The notes under the pieces: generated by a model
What the model was told of the DNA's origin: nothing
Seen by the model: the letters and a program-made list of their open reading frames with translations, nothing else
The model's database searches: none
Assembly (NCBI GenBank): GCA_963759545.1
Contig: CAVXAB010000009.1
Location: 310,001-374,000 of the forward strand
Length of the DNA stretch: 64,000 bases
Origin: Trebonia sp963759545
GTDB lineage: Bacteria; Actinomycetota; Actinomycetes; Streptosporangiales; Streptosporangiaceae
Direction of reading: 5' to 3'
Shown: positions 9,064 to 18,187 of the stretch, in pieces
How positions within the stretch are numbered: position 1 is the stretch's first letter
How the letters are laid out: each line of letters starts with the position of its first letter
Translations under genes and position numbers: made by a program

Positions 9064-9843
9064 GTGCCAGAAGGCGACGCGGTGTGGAACACTGCCAAGC
9101 GGCTGCACGCGGCCCTCGCCGGGCAGGTGCTGACCCGCAGCGACTTCCGGGTGCCCAGGTACGCCACCGTCAGCCTCACCGGCCAGCTGGTCACCGAGGC
9201 CGTGGCACGCGGCAAGCACCTGCTGATCCGCACCGACCGCGGCCTCACCGTGCACACCCACCTGAAGATGGAAGGTGCCTGGCGGATTCAGCCGGCCGAC
9301 GGACGGCCGCTGCGGGACAGTCACCGGCTGCGGCTCCTGCTCGCCAACTCCCAGTGGGTGGCCGCCGGTTATCAGCTCGGCATCACCGAGGTGCTGCCGA
9401 CCTCGCGGGAGGACCAGGTCATCGGGCACCTCGGCCCTGACCTGCTCGGCCCTGACTGGGACGCGGCGGCCGCCGTGGCGCGCCTGGCCGGCGACCCGGG
9501 GCGGCCCGTCGGGGAGGCGCTGCTCGATCAGCGGAACCTGGCCGGCCTTGGCACTATCTACATGTCGGAGACGCTGTTCCTGCGGGGGGTTGACCCGTCG
9601 CGTTCGGTTGGGTCGGTTGACGAACTTCCTGCTCTTGTGGGCCTCGGGCACCGGCTGCTCGACGCCAACAAGGAGCGGGCGGGGCACGTGACGACCGGGG
9701 ATGCCAGGCCGGGGCGGGAGAACTGGGTGTACGGGCGGGCGGGACGGCCGTGCCGACGTTGCGGGACCCTGATCAGGAGGGGCGAGGCGGGGCCCCCGGG
9801 GCAGGAGCGGGTCAGGTTCTGGTGCCCGAACTGCCAGCGATAG
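9064..9843 (+). CDS. nei2: Fpg/Nei family DNA glycosylase, Nei2 type
   Basis: A bifunctional DNA glycosylase/AP lyase of the endonuclease VIII family. GTG 9064 gives VPEGDAVWNTAKRLH, placing proline at position 2 as the N-terminal nucleophile after removal of the initiator residue and glutamate at position 3 as the acid/base. The middle contains LDQRNLAGLGTIYMSE (helix-two-turns-helix) and the C-terminus has a four-cysteine zinc finger, CRRCG...CPNCQ. In-frame upstream starts would block the nucleophile, which settles the start. Role: removal of oxidised pyrimidines. The gene lies 59 bases after the SRPBCC gene and is probably independent of it. Confidence 0.9.
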   Translation: MPEGDAVWNTAKRLHAALAGQVLTRSDFRVPRYATVSLTGQLVTEAVARGKHLLIRTDRGLTVHTHLKMEGAWRIQPADGRPLRDSHRLRLLLANSQWVAAGYQLGITEVLPTSREDQVIGHLGPDLLGPDWDAAAAVARLAGDPGRPVGEALLDQRNLAGLGTIYMSETLFLRGVDPSRSVGSVDELPALVGLGHRLLDANKERAGHVTTGDARPGRENWVYGRAGRPCRRCGTLIRRGEAGPPGQERVRFWCPNCQR

Positions 9844-9897
9844 CCTCGCCCTTGACTGCTATGTCGCGCTGGCCCTGACTCACATAACCTGTTGCCT

Positions 9898-11151
9898 ATG
9901 GCGCCTACCCCAGTCGTCGGCGAGCTTGACTTTTCCTCTCCCACCTTCTGGTCGCGACCCCGAGACGCCAGGTACGCGGCGTACGCGCAATTGCGGGCGC
10001 TGCCTGAGTGGCCATTCTTCAGCACTGGGCCATCCCCGACCAGCAAGGCTGAAGGCGGGTACTACGCGCTGCTGAGCCACGCGGACGTGACGGAGGCGAG
10101 CCGCAACCCGGCCGTCTTCTCCTCCGCCGCTGGGGCGACCAGCGTGTTCGACTTGGCGGCCGAGTCGAACGAGGCTTTCGGCTCGATGCTCAACATGGAT
10201 GATCCGCGGCATGCGCGGCTGCGGCGGATCGTCTCCCGCTCGTTCACGCCGAAGATGATCGCGAAGTTCGAGGCCGACGTGCGGCGGGCCGCCGCGCAGG
10301 TTGTCGATGACCTGCTGGCGGCCGGGCCGGGCGACTTCGTCGCGCAGGTCGCGACCCGGCTGCCGCTCAAGGTTATCTGCGACATGATGGGCATCGGCGA
10401 TGAGCACTACGACATGATCGTGCGGACCACCAACATCATGCTGGCCGGCGGCGACACCGAGTACGTCAGCGCGGACCCCCTGGAGGCCAGGCAGCAATCA
10501 ATGGCCGCCGCCGCCGAGCTGGCGGAAGCCCTGTTCGCGCTGGCGCGGGGGCGGGAGGAGCACCCCGGCGAGGACCTGGTCTCCGTCCTGATGACGGGCA
10601 ATGTCGACGGCGAGCGGCTTACCCGTGGCGAGCTCTTCGCGTTCTTCATCCTGCTCATGGCGGCCGGGAACGAGACCACTCGCAACGCGATCTCGCACGC
10701 GCTGCACCTGCTCACTGAGCATCCCGGCCAGCGAATGCTGCTGCTGTCGGACCTTGACGGGCTGCTCGGCTCCTTCGCCGAGGAGGTGGTCCGGCACGCC
10801 TCTCCGGTCATCTGGATGCGCCGCACGGTCACCCTCGACTATGTGCTGAACCGCCAGGCGCTGGCGTCGGGCGACAAGGTGCTGCTGTTCTACCAGGCCG
10901 CTAACCGGGATCCGGCGGTCTTCGCCGACGCGGACCGGTTCGACATCACGCGGTCGCCGAACCCGCACGTGGGCTTCGGCGCGCCGGGACCGCACTTCTG
11001 CCTGGGCGCCCACTTGGCCCGCCGCGAGATCACCACCATCTGGCGCGAGCTGCTAACCCGCGCCCCCGGCATCCGGGCCGCAGGCGAGCCGGATTACCTG
11101 CGGTCCAGCTTCGTCAACGGCATCAAGCGCCTGCGTTGCGAGCTGGAGTGA
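9898..11151 (+). CDS. Cytochrome P450
   Basis: A 417-residue soluble P450. The I-helix oxygen-activation motif is AAGNETTRN, the ExxR pair occurs around EEVVRHASPVIWMRR, and the heme-thiolate loop is FGAPGPHFCLGAHLARRE. The heme loop and the NMDDPRHARLRRIVSRSFTPK region resemble the CYP124/125/142-like families that oxidise sterol or terpenoid side chains, but the substrate cannot be assigned. ATG 9898 follows a TTG two codons upstream and is the usual choice. No ferredoxin or reductase is encoded next to it, so it would depend on electron partners elsewhere. It converges with the kinase gene. Confidence 0.9.
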   Translation: MAPTPVVGELDFSSPTFWSRPRDARYAAYAQLRALPEWPFFSTGPSPTSKAEGGYYALLSHADVTEASRNPAVFSSAAGATSVFDLAAESNEAFGSMLNMDDPRHARLRRIVSRSFTPKMIAKFEADVRRAAAQVVDDLLAAGPGDFVAQVATRLPLKVICDMMGIGDEHYDMIVRTTNIMLAGGDTEYVSADPLEARQQSMAAAAELAEALFALARGREEHPGEDLVSVLMTGNVDGERLTRGELFAFFILLMAAGNETTRNAISHALHLLTEHPGQRMLLLSDLDGLLGSFAEEVVRHASPVIWMRRTVTLDYVLNRQALASGDKVLLFYQAANRDPAVFADADRFDITRSPNPHVGFGAPGPHFCLGAHLARREITTIWRELLTRAPGIRAAGEPDYLRSSFVNGIKRLRCELE

Positions 11152-11206
11152 TCCTGATTCAGACGGCGCGCCGTGTGTGATGAGAGCCAAGACAAAGAGG
11201 TGCGGG

Positions 11207-13411
11207 TCAGCGGATGCGCCACAGGTAGGCGCTGCCGTTGGTGCCGCTGGCGGCCAGTGTCTTGCCGTCCGGGCTGAACGCGAGGCCGGTGACCGCGTCG
11301 CGGTCTTTCCCCTTGAACACCGGAGCGAGCGTTCCTCCCGGATTGACCAGGGCGGCGACCAGCGTCCCGGTGCGGAGGTTCCACAGGTAGGTTTTGCCGT
11401 TGTAGTCGCCGGCGGCCAGCATCTGGCCGTCCGGGCTGAACGCCGTGGTCGTGACTCCGGAACTGCCGGCGTCGGTGAACGTGGCGAGGACCTTCTGGGT
11501 GGCGATGTCCATCAGGGCGGTTTTCCCGTTCAGGCCGCTGATCGCGATCGTCTTGCCATCCGGGCTGAAAGCCACCGAGGAGACCGGCGAATCACCGGGA
11601 TTGGTAACGATGACGAAACTCCGGTTGGTGGCGATGTTCCACAGGTAGACCTGGTCCCTGGCCCCGCTGTTCTGGAGTGTGGCGAGGGTCTGGCTGTCGG
11701 GACTGATGACCAGACCGTAGGAATACGGGTCTGCTGGTGCGCCGATGGTGAAGGTCAGTTGCCTGCTGACAGGGTCCCATAGGTAGACCACGCCGGCGGT
11801 GTCCTCGGCGGTGAGCACTTTCCCGTCTGGACTGAACGCCACGTCAGCGATCGACGCGGGCATGGTGCCCAGGTCGGCGGCCTGTTTCCCGGTGGTCGCA
11901 TTCCAGAAGTAGAGGCTGCGCTGGCCGGCGCCGCCGGGTGCGGCCAGCATCGTGCCGTCCGGGCTGAACGTCTCGCCGGCAGCGCCGACCCCAGCCAGGG
12001 TGAGGGTCCGCTTGCCGGTTGCCACGTTCCAGAGGAAGGTCTCACCGGAGAACGGTGAGGTATCCGCGGAGTCTCCGGTACCGGTCGTCATCCCGGTGAC
12101 GAGTGTCCGGCCGTCCGGGCTGAACACGACAGAGGACACGTACTGCCAGTGTCCCGGCGACCTGGGTGCGGTGAAGGCTGCGGAGAGCCTGAAAAGCGGC
12201 GAGGCGGCGGGCGCGGTCCGGGCGGGATGAGCCGGGAATGCCAGCACCGCGGCCGTCACGGCGGCGGCTACGACGACTACCCCGGCCAGCGCGATCAGGG
12301 TCCGCCGTCGGCGCGACCGCGTTGGCCGGGCCCGGTGTCCCCGGGCCGGGCTCGCGGTCGCCGCGACGATGCGGGACATGGCCGCCTCGCGTGCGGGCGC
12401 GGTTGCCCCGTGAGCCGGATCAGCCATGCTGGCCGTGGGGGCCGGGCCGTTCGCCCTGTCCGGGGCGGCCGACCGGACCGATCCGTTCCCGGTGCCGCCC
12501 GTCGCGGGCGTGGCACCGGAGCCCAGGTGATAGGGAGCAAGCCCGAGCGCCTCCCGAAGCGCGTCAGCGAACTGCTGGCAGCTCGCGTAACGGTCCTGCG
12601 GCGCCTTCGCCAGGGCCCTGGCCAGCACCTGGTCAACGGCCGCGGACAGGTCCGGCCGGATAGAGGTCACCGGCGGTGGCGGGCTGTTGAGGTGAGCCCA
12701 GACCGTCGCCCAGCCTTCGTTACGGTCGAAGACCGCCGTTCTGGTCAGCAACTCGAAAGCCACGCACGCCAGCGCGTACTGATCCGCCCGCCCGTCGACG
12801 GGGCGCCCCTCGATCTGCTCCGGTGCGATGTAATCGGGCGTGCCGAGGAACTGGCCCGAGGCGGTCAGCCGGGCCGACTGCACTCCCTTGCTGAGCCCGA
12901 AGTCCGAGAGGTAGACGTGATCAGGCCGGTCAGGATGGGTGTCAAGCAGCATATTCGCTGGCTTGACGTCCCGGTGCACCAGGCCGGCGGCGTGCGCGGC
13001 ATCGAGCGCGGACGCCACCGGCGAGATGATCGACGCGGCCCTCGCCGACTGTAGCGGGCCCTCCCGGCGCAGCAGGGACCCGACGTCTCCGCCGCTCACG
13101 AATCGCATTGCGATGAAGAGCACGCCGCCGGCCTCGCCGGCTTCGTAGACCGGGATGATGTGCGGATGGTCCACCGCGGCCGCCGCCCGCGACTCCCGGG
13201 TGAAGCGCTGGCGGAACATCGCATCGTCGGCCATCGCGGGAGCCATGATCTTCAGCGCCACCAGCCGGCCCAGGCGCTCATCACGAGCCCGGTACACCAC
13301 GGCCATCCCGCCGGCACCAACCTGCTCTTCCAGCTGGTAACCCGCTACTCGGGATCCCGACCCGAGAATGGCTGCCGGATCGCCGTGATAGTCCGGCGGG
13401 TCCTGGATCAC
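11207..13411 (-). CDS. Membrane Ser/Thr protein kinase with C-terminal WD40 propeller
   Basis: A 734-residue receptor-like kinase. Residues about 24-290 are a Hanks-type kinase: glycine loop GAGGMAVVY, VALK lysine, HRDVKPANMLL catalytic loop, SDFGLS and YIAPEQIEG. A low-complexity linker follows, then a single transmembrane segment near residue 375 (TLIALAGVVVVAAAVTAAVLAF). After that come seven FSPDG-type repeats (one reads ISPDS), which would make a seven-bladed beta-propeller outside the cell. All catalytic motifs are intact. The propeller is likely a sensor or scaffold. Kinases of this class phosphorylate FHA partners, and an FHA protein is encoded at 1.3-2.4 kb, although no direct link is shown. 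Confidence 0.92.
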   Translation of the reverse strand: MIQDPPDYHGDPAAILGSGSRVAGYQLEEQVGAGGMAVVYRARDERLGRLVALKIMAPAMADDAMFRQRFTRESRAAAAVDHPHIIPVYEAGEAGGVLFIAMRFVSGGDVGSLLRREGPLQSARAASIISPVASALDAAHAAGLVHRDVKPANMLLDTHPDRPDHVYLSDFGLSKGVQSARLTASGQFLGTPDYIAPEQIEGRPVDGRADQYALACVAFELLTRTAVFDRNEGWATVWAHLNSPPPPVTSIRPDLSAAVDQVLARALAKAPQDRYASCQQFADALREALGLAPYHLGSGATPATGGTGNGSVRSAAPDRANGPAPTASMADPAHGATAPAREAAMSRIVAATASPARGHRARPTRSRRRRTLIALAGVVVVAAAVTAAVLAFPAHPARTAPAASPLFRLSAAFTAPRSPGHWQYVSSVVFSPDGRTLVTGMTTGTGDSADTSPFSGETFLWNVATGKRTLTLAGVGAAGETFSPDGTMLAAPGGAGQRSLYFWNATTGKQAADLGTMPASIADVAFSPDGKVLTAEDTAGVVYLWDPVSRQLTFTIGAPADPYSYGLVISPDSQTLATLQNSGARDQVYLWNIATNRSFVIVTNPGDSPVSSVAFSPDGKTIAISGLNGKTALMDIATQKVLATFTDAGSSGVTTTAFSPDGQMLAAGDYNGKTYLWNLRTGTLVAALVNPGGTLAPVFKGKDRDAVTGLAFSPDGKTLAASGTNGSAYLWRIR

Positions 13412-13549
13412 CTATGCCTCCACCCGTTCCTGGCCCCCGTATCCATGGTCCTGCGCGGCGGGGAGCCGGTGCGGCAAAACACGGATATTCGGCACAACAA
13501 AGGACCGCGGCGCCTGTACCGACTGATCCGTGAATATTCCGAAGTCACG

Positions 13550-14653
13550 TCAGCTGCGGGCGAGGAGCCCCTGGTAGACCGTCAAATGCGCGGCTGCCGC
13601 GCGCTTCCAGGTGTACGAGGCGGCGAGCACGCGGCCAACATCGAGGGGCAGCGGGGCGGATAGCTGGCGTGCCAGTGCGGCGGCGATGCCGGGGGCGTCC
13701 TGCGCGAACGCGACGGTGTCACCGTAGACCTCGTGTAGCACGGGCAGGTCACGGGCGACGACCGGGACTCCCGCCGCCAGGGCCTCCATGCCGGCCAGGC
13801 CGAAGCCCTCCCTGGCGGAAACCATTGCCAGCACCGACGCCTCAGCGACCAGGGCCGGCATCTCGTCGTCGGCGAGCACGCCTACGATCTCGGGAGTGAT
13901 GCCGAGCTCGGCGGCGCGTGCCTCGAAGGCGGCGCGGTAGTCGCGGTAGTCGAAGAGGGTCTCGCCGCCACCGAAGACCAGGTGGAGCTCGGCCAGGTCG
14001 GAGCCGCCCTGCCTGCGCAGCAAGGCGAATGCCTCAATCAGGTCGATCGACGCTTTACGCGGCTCAATGCCGCCAAGCGCGAGCACGTACCGGCCGAGCT
14101 TGTCACGCCACCGCGCCCGGCCCGCGGCGTCACGGGCGCCGGCTGCGAACCTGGCGGCGTCCACCCCGTTGGGGATCACGGTCGGCTCGAAGCCCCAGCC
14201 GAGCCGTACTTCCTCGGCGACCGCCGCGGACACGCAGATACGGTAGGCCGGCTCGACGACGGCGCGTTCATGGCAAGCGGCGAGCTGCGGGGTGGTGAAG
14301 TGGTCGAGATGGTGAATGGTCCGGACACAGGGCATCGCGGCATTCGCGGAGATGCAGTCCTGGGCGTGGATGATGTCATAGTCGCCCCGAAGGGGCCGGA
14401 ACGCCTCAGCAAGCACGGTGATGGAGCGGATGATCCGGTCGCCGACGGGCTCCTCGTCGCGCGGCTCGAAGGGCACCGCGCGGACGGCGACATTGGCCGC
14501 TACCGGCCTGAAGAACGCCGTGTCGCCGTCGCGGCCGAGCGTCCACACGTCGACCTCGACGCCCAGGTCGGCAAGGGACTCGGCGAGTGCCAGGGTATGC
14601 ACCACCCCGCCGCGCGGCTTGGTCGAGTAGGTAAGCAGGGCGACCCGCATCAT
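13550..14653 (-). CDS. MSMEG_0565-family glycosyltransferase (GT4 fold)
   Basis: A 367-residue GT-B glycosyltransferase. The N-terminal glycine-rich loop is KPRGGVVHTLALAESL, and the C-terminal domain contains NGVDAARF, ALGGIEPRK and the nucleotide-binding EGFGLAGMEALAAGVPVV. It matches the MSMEG_0565 family, a fixed member of the Nit1 nitrilase cluster. It is the last gene of the minus-strand operon, 7 bases after the preceding stop. Acceptor and donor are unknown; in this context it may glycosylate the cluster's product. ATG 14653 or 14650 could start translation. Confidence 0.88.
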   Translation of the reverse strand: MMRVALLTYSTKPRGGVVHTLALAESLADLGVEVDVWTLGRDGDTAFFRPVAANVAVRAVPFEPRDEEPVGDRIIRSITVLAEAFRPLRGDYDIIHAQDCISANAAMPCVRTIHHLDHFTTPQLAACHERAVVEPAYRICVSAAVAEEVRLGWGFEPTVIPNGVDAARFAAGARDAAGRARWRDKLGRYVLALGGIEPRKASIDLIEAFALLRRQGGSDLAELHLVFGGGETLFDYRDYRAAFEARAAELGITPEIVGVLADDEMPALVAEASVLAMVSAREGFGLAGMEALAAGVPVVARDLPVLHEVYGDTVAFAQDAPGIAAALARQLSAPLPLDVGRVLAASYTWKRAAAAHLTVYQGLLARS

Positions 14654-14660
14654 CCGCCCC

Positions 14661-15530
14661 TCACGAAGGCGCGGTCCCGTCGTCGGCTGTGACCGTCGTC
14701 GGCCCTGTGTAGGCGGACGGGACCAGCTCCTTCAGGTGGTGCAGGATACGCCGTGACCGGGTTACCTCGGCCTCGACGTCGATCTCCGCGACCGCGAGGC
14801 CGCCCTTCGACGATGTGCGGGCCAGGATGTCGCCGCCGGGACCTACCACCTTCGCCTGGCCGAGGAAGCGGAGCCCGCCCATCACGCCCGTCTGGTTGGA
14901 GGAGGCCAGGACGACCTGGTTCTCCGCGGCGCGGGCGGAGTCGTACAGGTCGAACAGGCGCGACTGCCTGTCCTGCGGGAGCCGTGAGGCGCGGTCGGTC
15001 ATCAACGCCGGCCAGGCTGAGAGACAGGCCATGATGGTGGCGCCGTCAAGTGCGAGGGAACGGGCCGCCTCGGGAAACGTCTTGTCGTAGTCGATCAGCA
15101 TGCCAAGGCGGCCCACCGGCGTGTCGAATGCCCCGAACGTGTCTCCGGCGGCGTACACCAGCGACTCGCCCGCAGGCTGGTGCACCTTGCGATGCCGGCC
15201 GAGGATGGCGTCGCCGGTTACGCACAGGGCGGAGTTGTAGAGTCTCTCCCGGCCGTCGGTGGTCACCGCCTCGGCGTAGCCGAAGCAGACCACCATGTCG
15301 CCGGCCAGCGCGCGGATCCGGCTGATCTCTCGACAGTCCTCGGGCAGGCTCGGCGGAATCGAGAGCGGGTCGGGGTGACGCAGGTCGGAAAGGTAGCCGC
15401 CGAGGGTAGCGTCGGGGAGCACGAGCAGTTCCACCTGCGCCGAGCGGGCATCGCCGATGATGCCCTCTATCTTCACCAGGGCGCGGCCGATGTCGCGGCC
15501 GAAATGGGCCGCGACGGCTCCGATCCTCAT
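14661..15530 (-). CDS. Nitrilase-fold pseudoenzyme, catalytic Glu and Cys replaced by Asp
   Basis: A 289-residue member of the carbon-nitrogen hydrolase fold, clearly paralogous to the nitrilase at 17291-18187. The family triad is Glu-Lys-Cys. Here the Glu position reads LPDATLGGY (Asp40, codon 15411-15413), the Lys is kept in HRKVHQ (Lys115), and the Cys position reads LIDYDKTFPEA (Asp147, codon 15090-15092). Cys to Asp needs more than one base change and the frame is clean, so this is not a sequencing slip. The protein is probably catalytically dead and may act as a regulatory or structural subunit of the active nitrilase (inference). ATG 15530 is preferred over the upstream TTG 15539. It starts 11 bases after the flavoprotein stop. 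Confidence 0.85.
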   Translation of the reverse strand: MRIGAVAAHFGRDIGRALVKIEGIIGDARSAQVELLVLPDATLGGYLSDLRHPDPLSIPPSLPEDCREISRIRALAGDMVVCFGYAEAVTTDGRERLYNSALCVTGDAILGRHRKVHQPAGESLVYAAGDTFGAFDTPVGRLGMLIDYDKTFPEAARSLALDGATIMACLSAWPALMTDRASRLPQDRQSRLFDLYDSARAAENQVVLASSNQTGVMGGLRFLGQAKVVGPGGDILARTSSKGGLAVAEIDVEAEVTRSRRILHHLKELVPSAYTGPTTVTADDGTAPS

Positions 15531-15541
15531 AATAGGCAAGC

Positions 15542-16945
15542 CTAACGGCTTCCTGTCGGATCGCCGGCGGCCCGCGTGTCCGGGGTACCCGTGAGCTGCG
15601 CGGTGCCGACGGGACTGATGATCCAGTCGGCGCCGGAGAGCCAGTCCGCCACGGCGGTCCCGTCGAGTCGCGTGCGTGCCGCGGTGCCTGCACCGGAGCG
15701 GGACGCGGGTCCGACGATGCAGCTGACGATGTACTCAGCGTCGCGGGCGATGCCGAGGAACCGGCCCGAGCCCCAGGTGTGCAGCCACGGAAGGCCCAGG
15801 AAGTACAGGCCGGGGACCGCGGTGACGCCGCGAGTGTGCGTGGGGTGACCAGTGCCGTCGAACACGCCGACCTTCACCCAGCCGTAGTCGGGGCGGTAAC
15901 CGATCGCCCAGATGACCGAGGTGATGCCTGCCTGCGCCATGTTCAGTTCCACCGGATCGCGCTGGGGCGCCCAGCAGTGCTCGTAGCGTCGGCCCGCGGG
16001 CGCGTCGACGCCCTCGCGCTCGATGTAGCCGTCGATGTCGCCGCAGATTGAGTTGTAGACCGAGTCGGCTCTGTCGAGCGACTGGGTGAGGGTGGGACGG
16101 AAGGTGAGGCGGCGCCCGCCGCGGGCGCCGTCGAGCACTCCGTAAAGCCGCATGCCGCCGGCGGCGAACTGGCGCAGGTCAATGTCGCGCCCGCCGTCAC
16201 GGCCGGTGACGTAGTGGTTGGTCTTCTCTCGCGCCGCCAGCCCGCCGGGGTACTGCTGGACGGGGGTGTCATACAACCCCATCTCCGCCAGCCAGGTCAT
16301 TACGTCCTTGCCCCGGTAGAACCGGGCGACGCGCGGGGCGTTCCCGACGGCGAGGTGCACCTGGCGTCCCTCCAGGTGCAGGTCTTCAGCGATCTGGGCG
16401 CCTGACTGGCCGGAGCCGACCACGAGCACGGCTCCGCCGGGAAGCTGGGCGGCGTTCTTGTAGCGGGCGGACTCCAGCTGGGTGACCGACGGGTCGATCG
16501 CGGCCGCCCACGGCGGCACGACCGGGTTGTGGTAGCCGCCGGTGGCGACGACGACCGTGTCGGCCTCCCAGATCTCCTCTCCTTCTTGGCCGACGACGGT
16601 AAGGGCGAAGCCGCCACCGTCCCGTTCGGTGAGCGCGGCGACCCTGGCGTGCTCGCGTACCGGCGGGCCGAACGTCGGCGCGTAACCGGCGAGCCACTCG
16701 ACAACCTGGTCGCGAGTCATGAAGCCGTCCGGGTCTGCCCCCCGGTAGGCGTAGCCGGGAAGTTGGCAGTGCCAGTTGGGGGTGACGAGGGTGAAGTTGT
16801 CCCACCTGCTGTCGGCCCACTCATGAGCGACGGTCCGCGCCTCGAACACCACGTGATCGACCCCGGCGCGGGTCAGGTGCCAGCTCGTGGCGAGTCCCGC
16901 CTGGCCGCCGCCGACCACGGCGACAGCAACGCTTTGGACGGTCAT
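15542..16945 (-). CDS. MSMEG_0569-family flavin-dependent oxidoreductase
   Basis: A 467-residue two-dinucleotide-binding flavoprotein resembling flavin monooxygenases. FAD site GGGQAGLATSWHL is at residues about 10-22, and NAD(P)H site VVGSGQSGAQIAEDL is near residue 170; the family core WDNFTLVTPNWHCQLPGY follows the FAD site. It belongs to the Nit1 cluster and probably oxidises the shared small-molecule intermediate; the substrate is unknown. The start ATG overlaps the stop of the MSMEG_0570-type gene by one base (TAATG), implying translational coupling. Confidence 0.9.
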   Translation of the reverse strand: MTVQSVAVAVVGGGQAGLATSWHLTRAGVDHVVFEARTVAHEWADSRWDNFTLVTPNWHCQLPGYAYRGADPDGFMTRDQVVEWLAGYAPTFGPPVREHARVAALTERDGGGFALTVVGQEGEEIWEADTVVVATGGYHNPVVPPWAAAIDPSVTQLESARYKNAAQLPGGAVLVVGSGQSGAQIAEDLHLEGRQVHLAVGNAPRVARFYRGKDVMTWLAEMGLYDTPVQQYPGGLAAREKTNHYVTGRDGGRDIDLRQFAAGGMRLYGVLDGARGGRRLTFRPTLTQSLDRADSVYNSICGDIDGYIEREGVDAPAGRRYEHCWAPQRDPVELNMAQAGITSVIWAIGYRPDYGWVKVGVFDGTGHPTHTRGVTAVPGLYFLGLPWLHTWGSGRFLGIARDAEYIVSCIVGPASRSGAGTAARTRLDGTAVADWLSGADWIISPVGTAQLTGTPDTRAAGDPTGSR

Positions 16946-17298
16946 TACAGCTCCTGAAGCTGAAGAGAAGGCGGGCGGGCGCTCGTGGCGGAAGAACCGC
17001 CGCTGGCACGGGGCAGCGGCGGTTCCATGGCGAGCACCTGGACGGTGGCGCCGGGCGGGCACGCGGCGGCAAGCTCCTCGATGCAGTGGGCGGACCCGGC
17101 CGCGCTCGTGCAGTAGAACCCGTGCTTCGCGCGGACCCGCTCGCCGGCCTCGTCGAGAGCGGTCCGCGCACGCCAGGCGAAGTCCTCGATGGTGTAAGTG
17201 ACTCCCGGCCGCAAGTAGTCGTGCATGACTAGCGATGGCGAATAGTGCTCCACGACGCGACCGTCGGGCCAGCGGACGGTCACCGACATTTCAGGCAT
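16945..17298 (-). CDS. MSMEG_0570-family nitrogen starvation response protein
   Basis: A 117-residue small protein starting MPEMSVTVRWPDGRVVEHYSPS and containing a YTIEDFAWRARTALDEAGERVRAK segment. It matches the short MSMEG_0570 family, found only in Nit1 nitrilase clusters and linked to nitrogen-starvation expression; its chemistry is unknown. ATG 17298 overlaps the end of the nitrilase gene by 8 bases. The C-terminal about 30 residues (Pro/Ser-rich) look less conserved. It has two cysteines (FYCTS, HCIEE) that could bind metal, without a recognisable motif. Confidence 0.85.
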   Translation of the reverse strand: MPEMSVTVRWPDGRVVEHYSPSLVMHDYLRPGVTYTIEDFAWRARTALDEAGERVRAKHGFYCTSAAGSAHCIEELAAACPPGATVQVLAMEPPLPRASGGSSATSARPPSLQLQEL

Positions 17299-18187
17299 GG
17301 GCGGGCATCTCCGCGGTCGTCCCGGCGGCCGTCCCGGCGGCCGCGTAGGCGTCGGGGCGGCGATCGCCCAGGTAGTACATCGAGCGGCGCGCGGTCTCCA
17401 GGGCCTGCTCGATGTCAATCTCGGCGACCGCCAGGCCGTCGCCAACGCCGGTGCTGTCGAGCAGGTCGCCGCCCGGACCGACGACCTTGGCATTGCCCAC
17501 GAAGCGCAGCTTGCCGAACGTTCCTGTCTGGTTCGAAGCCACCCAGATCACCTGGTTCTCCAGGGCACGCGCCTGGTCAAAGACGTTGAACCGGTGGGTC
17601 CAGCGGTCCTGCGCCAGGTCATCGGCGGTGGCGGTGCGTGAGGCCGGCCACGCCGAGATGCACGTGATCACCTGGGCGCCGTCCAGGGCGAGCGCCCTGG
17701 ACGCCTCCGGGAACGTCTTGTCGTAGCAGATGAGAGCGCCGAGCCGGCCGACCGGGCTGTCGAACGCCCGGAGCTTGTCGCCGGGGGCGTAGTGCAGGTT
17801 CTCCCCCAGCGGCTGGTGGATCTTGCGGTGAACGCCGATCACCCCGTCCCCGGTGACGATGGCCGCGGAGTTGTAGCGCCTGCCGCCGTCCGCCTCGCAG
17901 AATCCGACCACTACGGTCATGTCGCGGGCCAGCTCGGCGATGCGCTTAAGCTCAGGGCCTTCCACGTCCATGACCGGCGGGAGAGAGTCGGGTGATTCGT
18001 CGAACTCGCCGTCTCGGCCGCGGCCGAGGACCGAGAGGTATCCGCCCAGGCATGCCTCGGGCAGGGCCAGGAGACGGACGCCGCGCTCGCGGGCGACGGC
18101 GATGTGGGCGGCGATCGCGGCCAGGTTGGCCTCGACGTCCCGGCCGAAGCTGGCGGCGACGGCTGCGACGGCAGTGACGTCGGTCAT
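17291..18187 (-). CDS. Nit1-type nitrilase (carbon-nitrogen hydrolase)
   Basis: A 298-residue nitrilase-superfamily enzyme with the full triad: Glu44 in ALPEACLGGY, Lys122 in HRKIHQPLGE and Cys154 in LICYDKTFPEA. It is the expected catalytic nitrilase of the Nit1 cluster, related to Synechocystis Nit6803 and MSMEG_0566. These hydrolyse nitriles to carboxylic acids and ammonia, but the native substrate is unknown. ATG 18187 overlaps the upstream gene by 4 bases (ATGA). Its sister gene at 14661 lacks the catalytic residues, so a hetero-oligomer is possible because nitrilases form spirals (inference). Confidence 0.92.
   Translation of the reverse strand: MTDVTAVAAVAASFGRDVEANLAAIAAHIAVARERGVRLLALPEACLGGYLSVLGRGRDGEFDESPDSLPPVMDVEGPELKRIAELARDMTVVVGFCEADGGRRYNSAAIVTGDGVIGVHRKIHQPLGENLHYAPGDKLRAFDSPVGRLGALICYDKTFPEASRALALDGAQVITCISAWPASRTATADDLAQDRWTHRFNVFDQARALENQVIWVASNQTGTFGKLRFVGNAKVVGPGGDLLDSTGVGDGLAVAEIDIEQALETARRSMYYLGDRRPDAYAAAGTAAGTTAEMPAHA

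Noticed and set aside
11163..11174. Palindrome ACGGCGCGCCGT between the P450 and kinase genes as a terminator
   Set aside because: The stem is six bases with no loop; too short to fold as a terminator, though position is suitable.
15531..15539. TTG 15539 as start of the pseudonitrilase gene
   Set aside because: ATG 15530 begins directly at the conserved first strand and is a stronger start.
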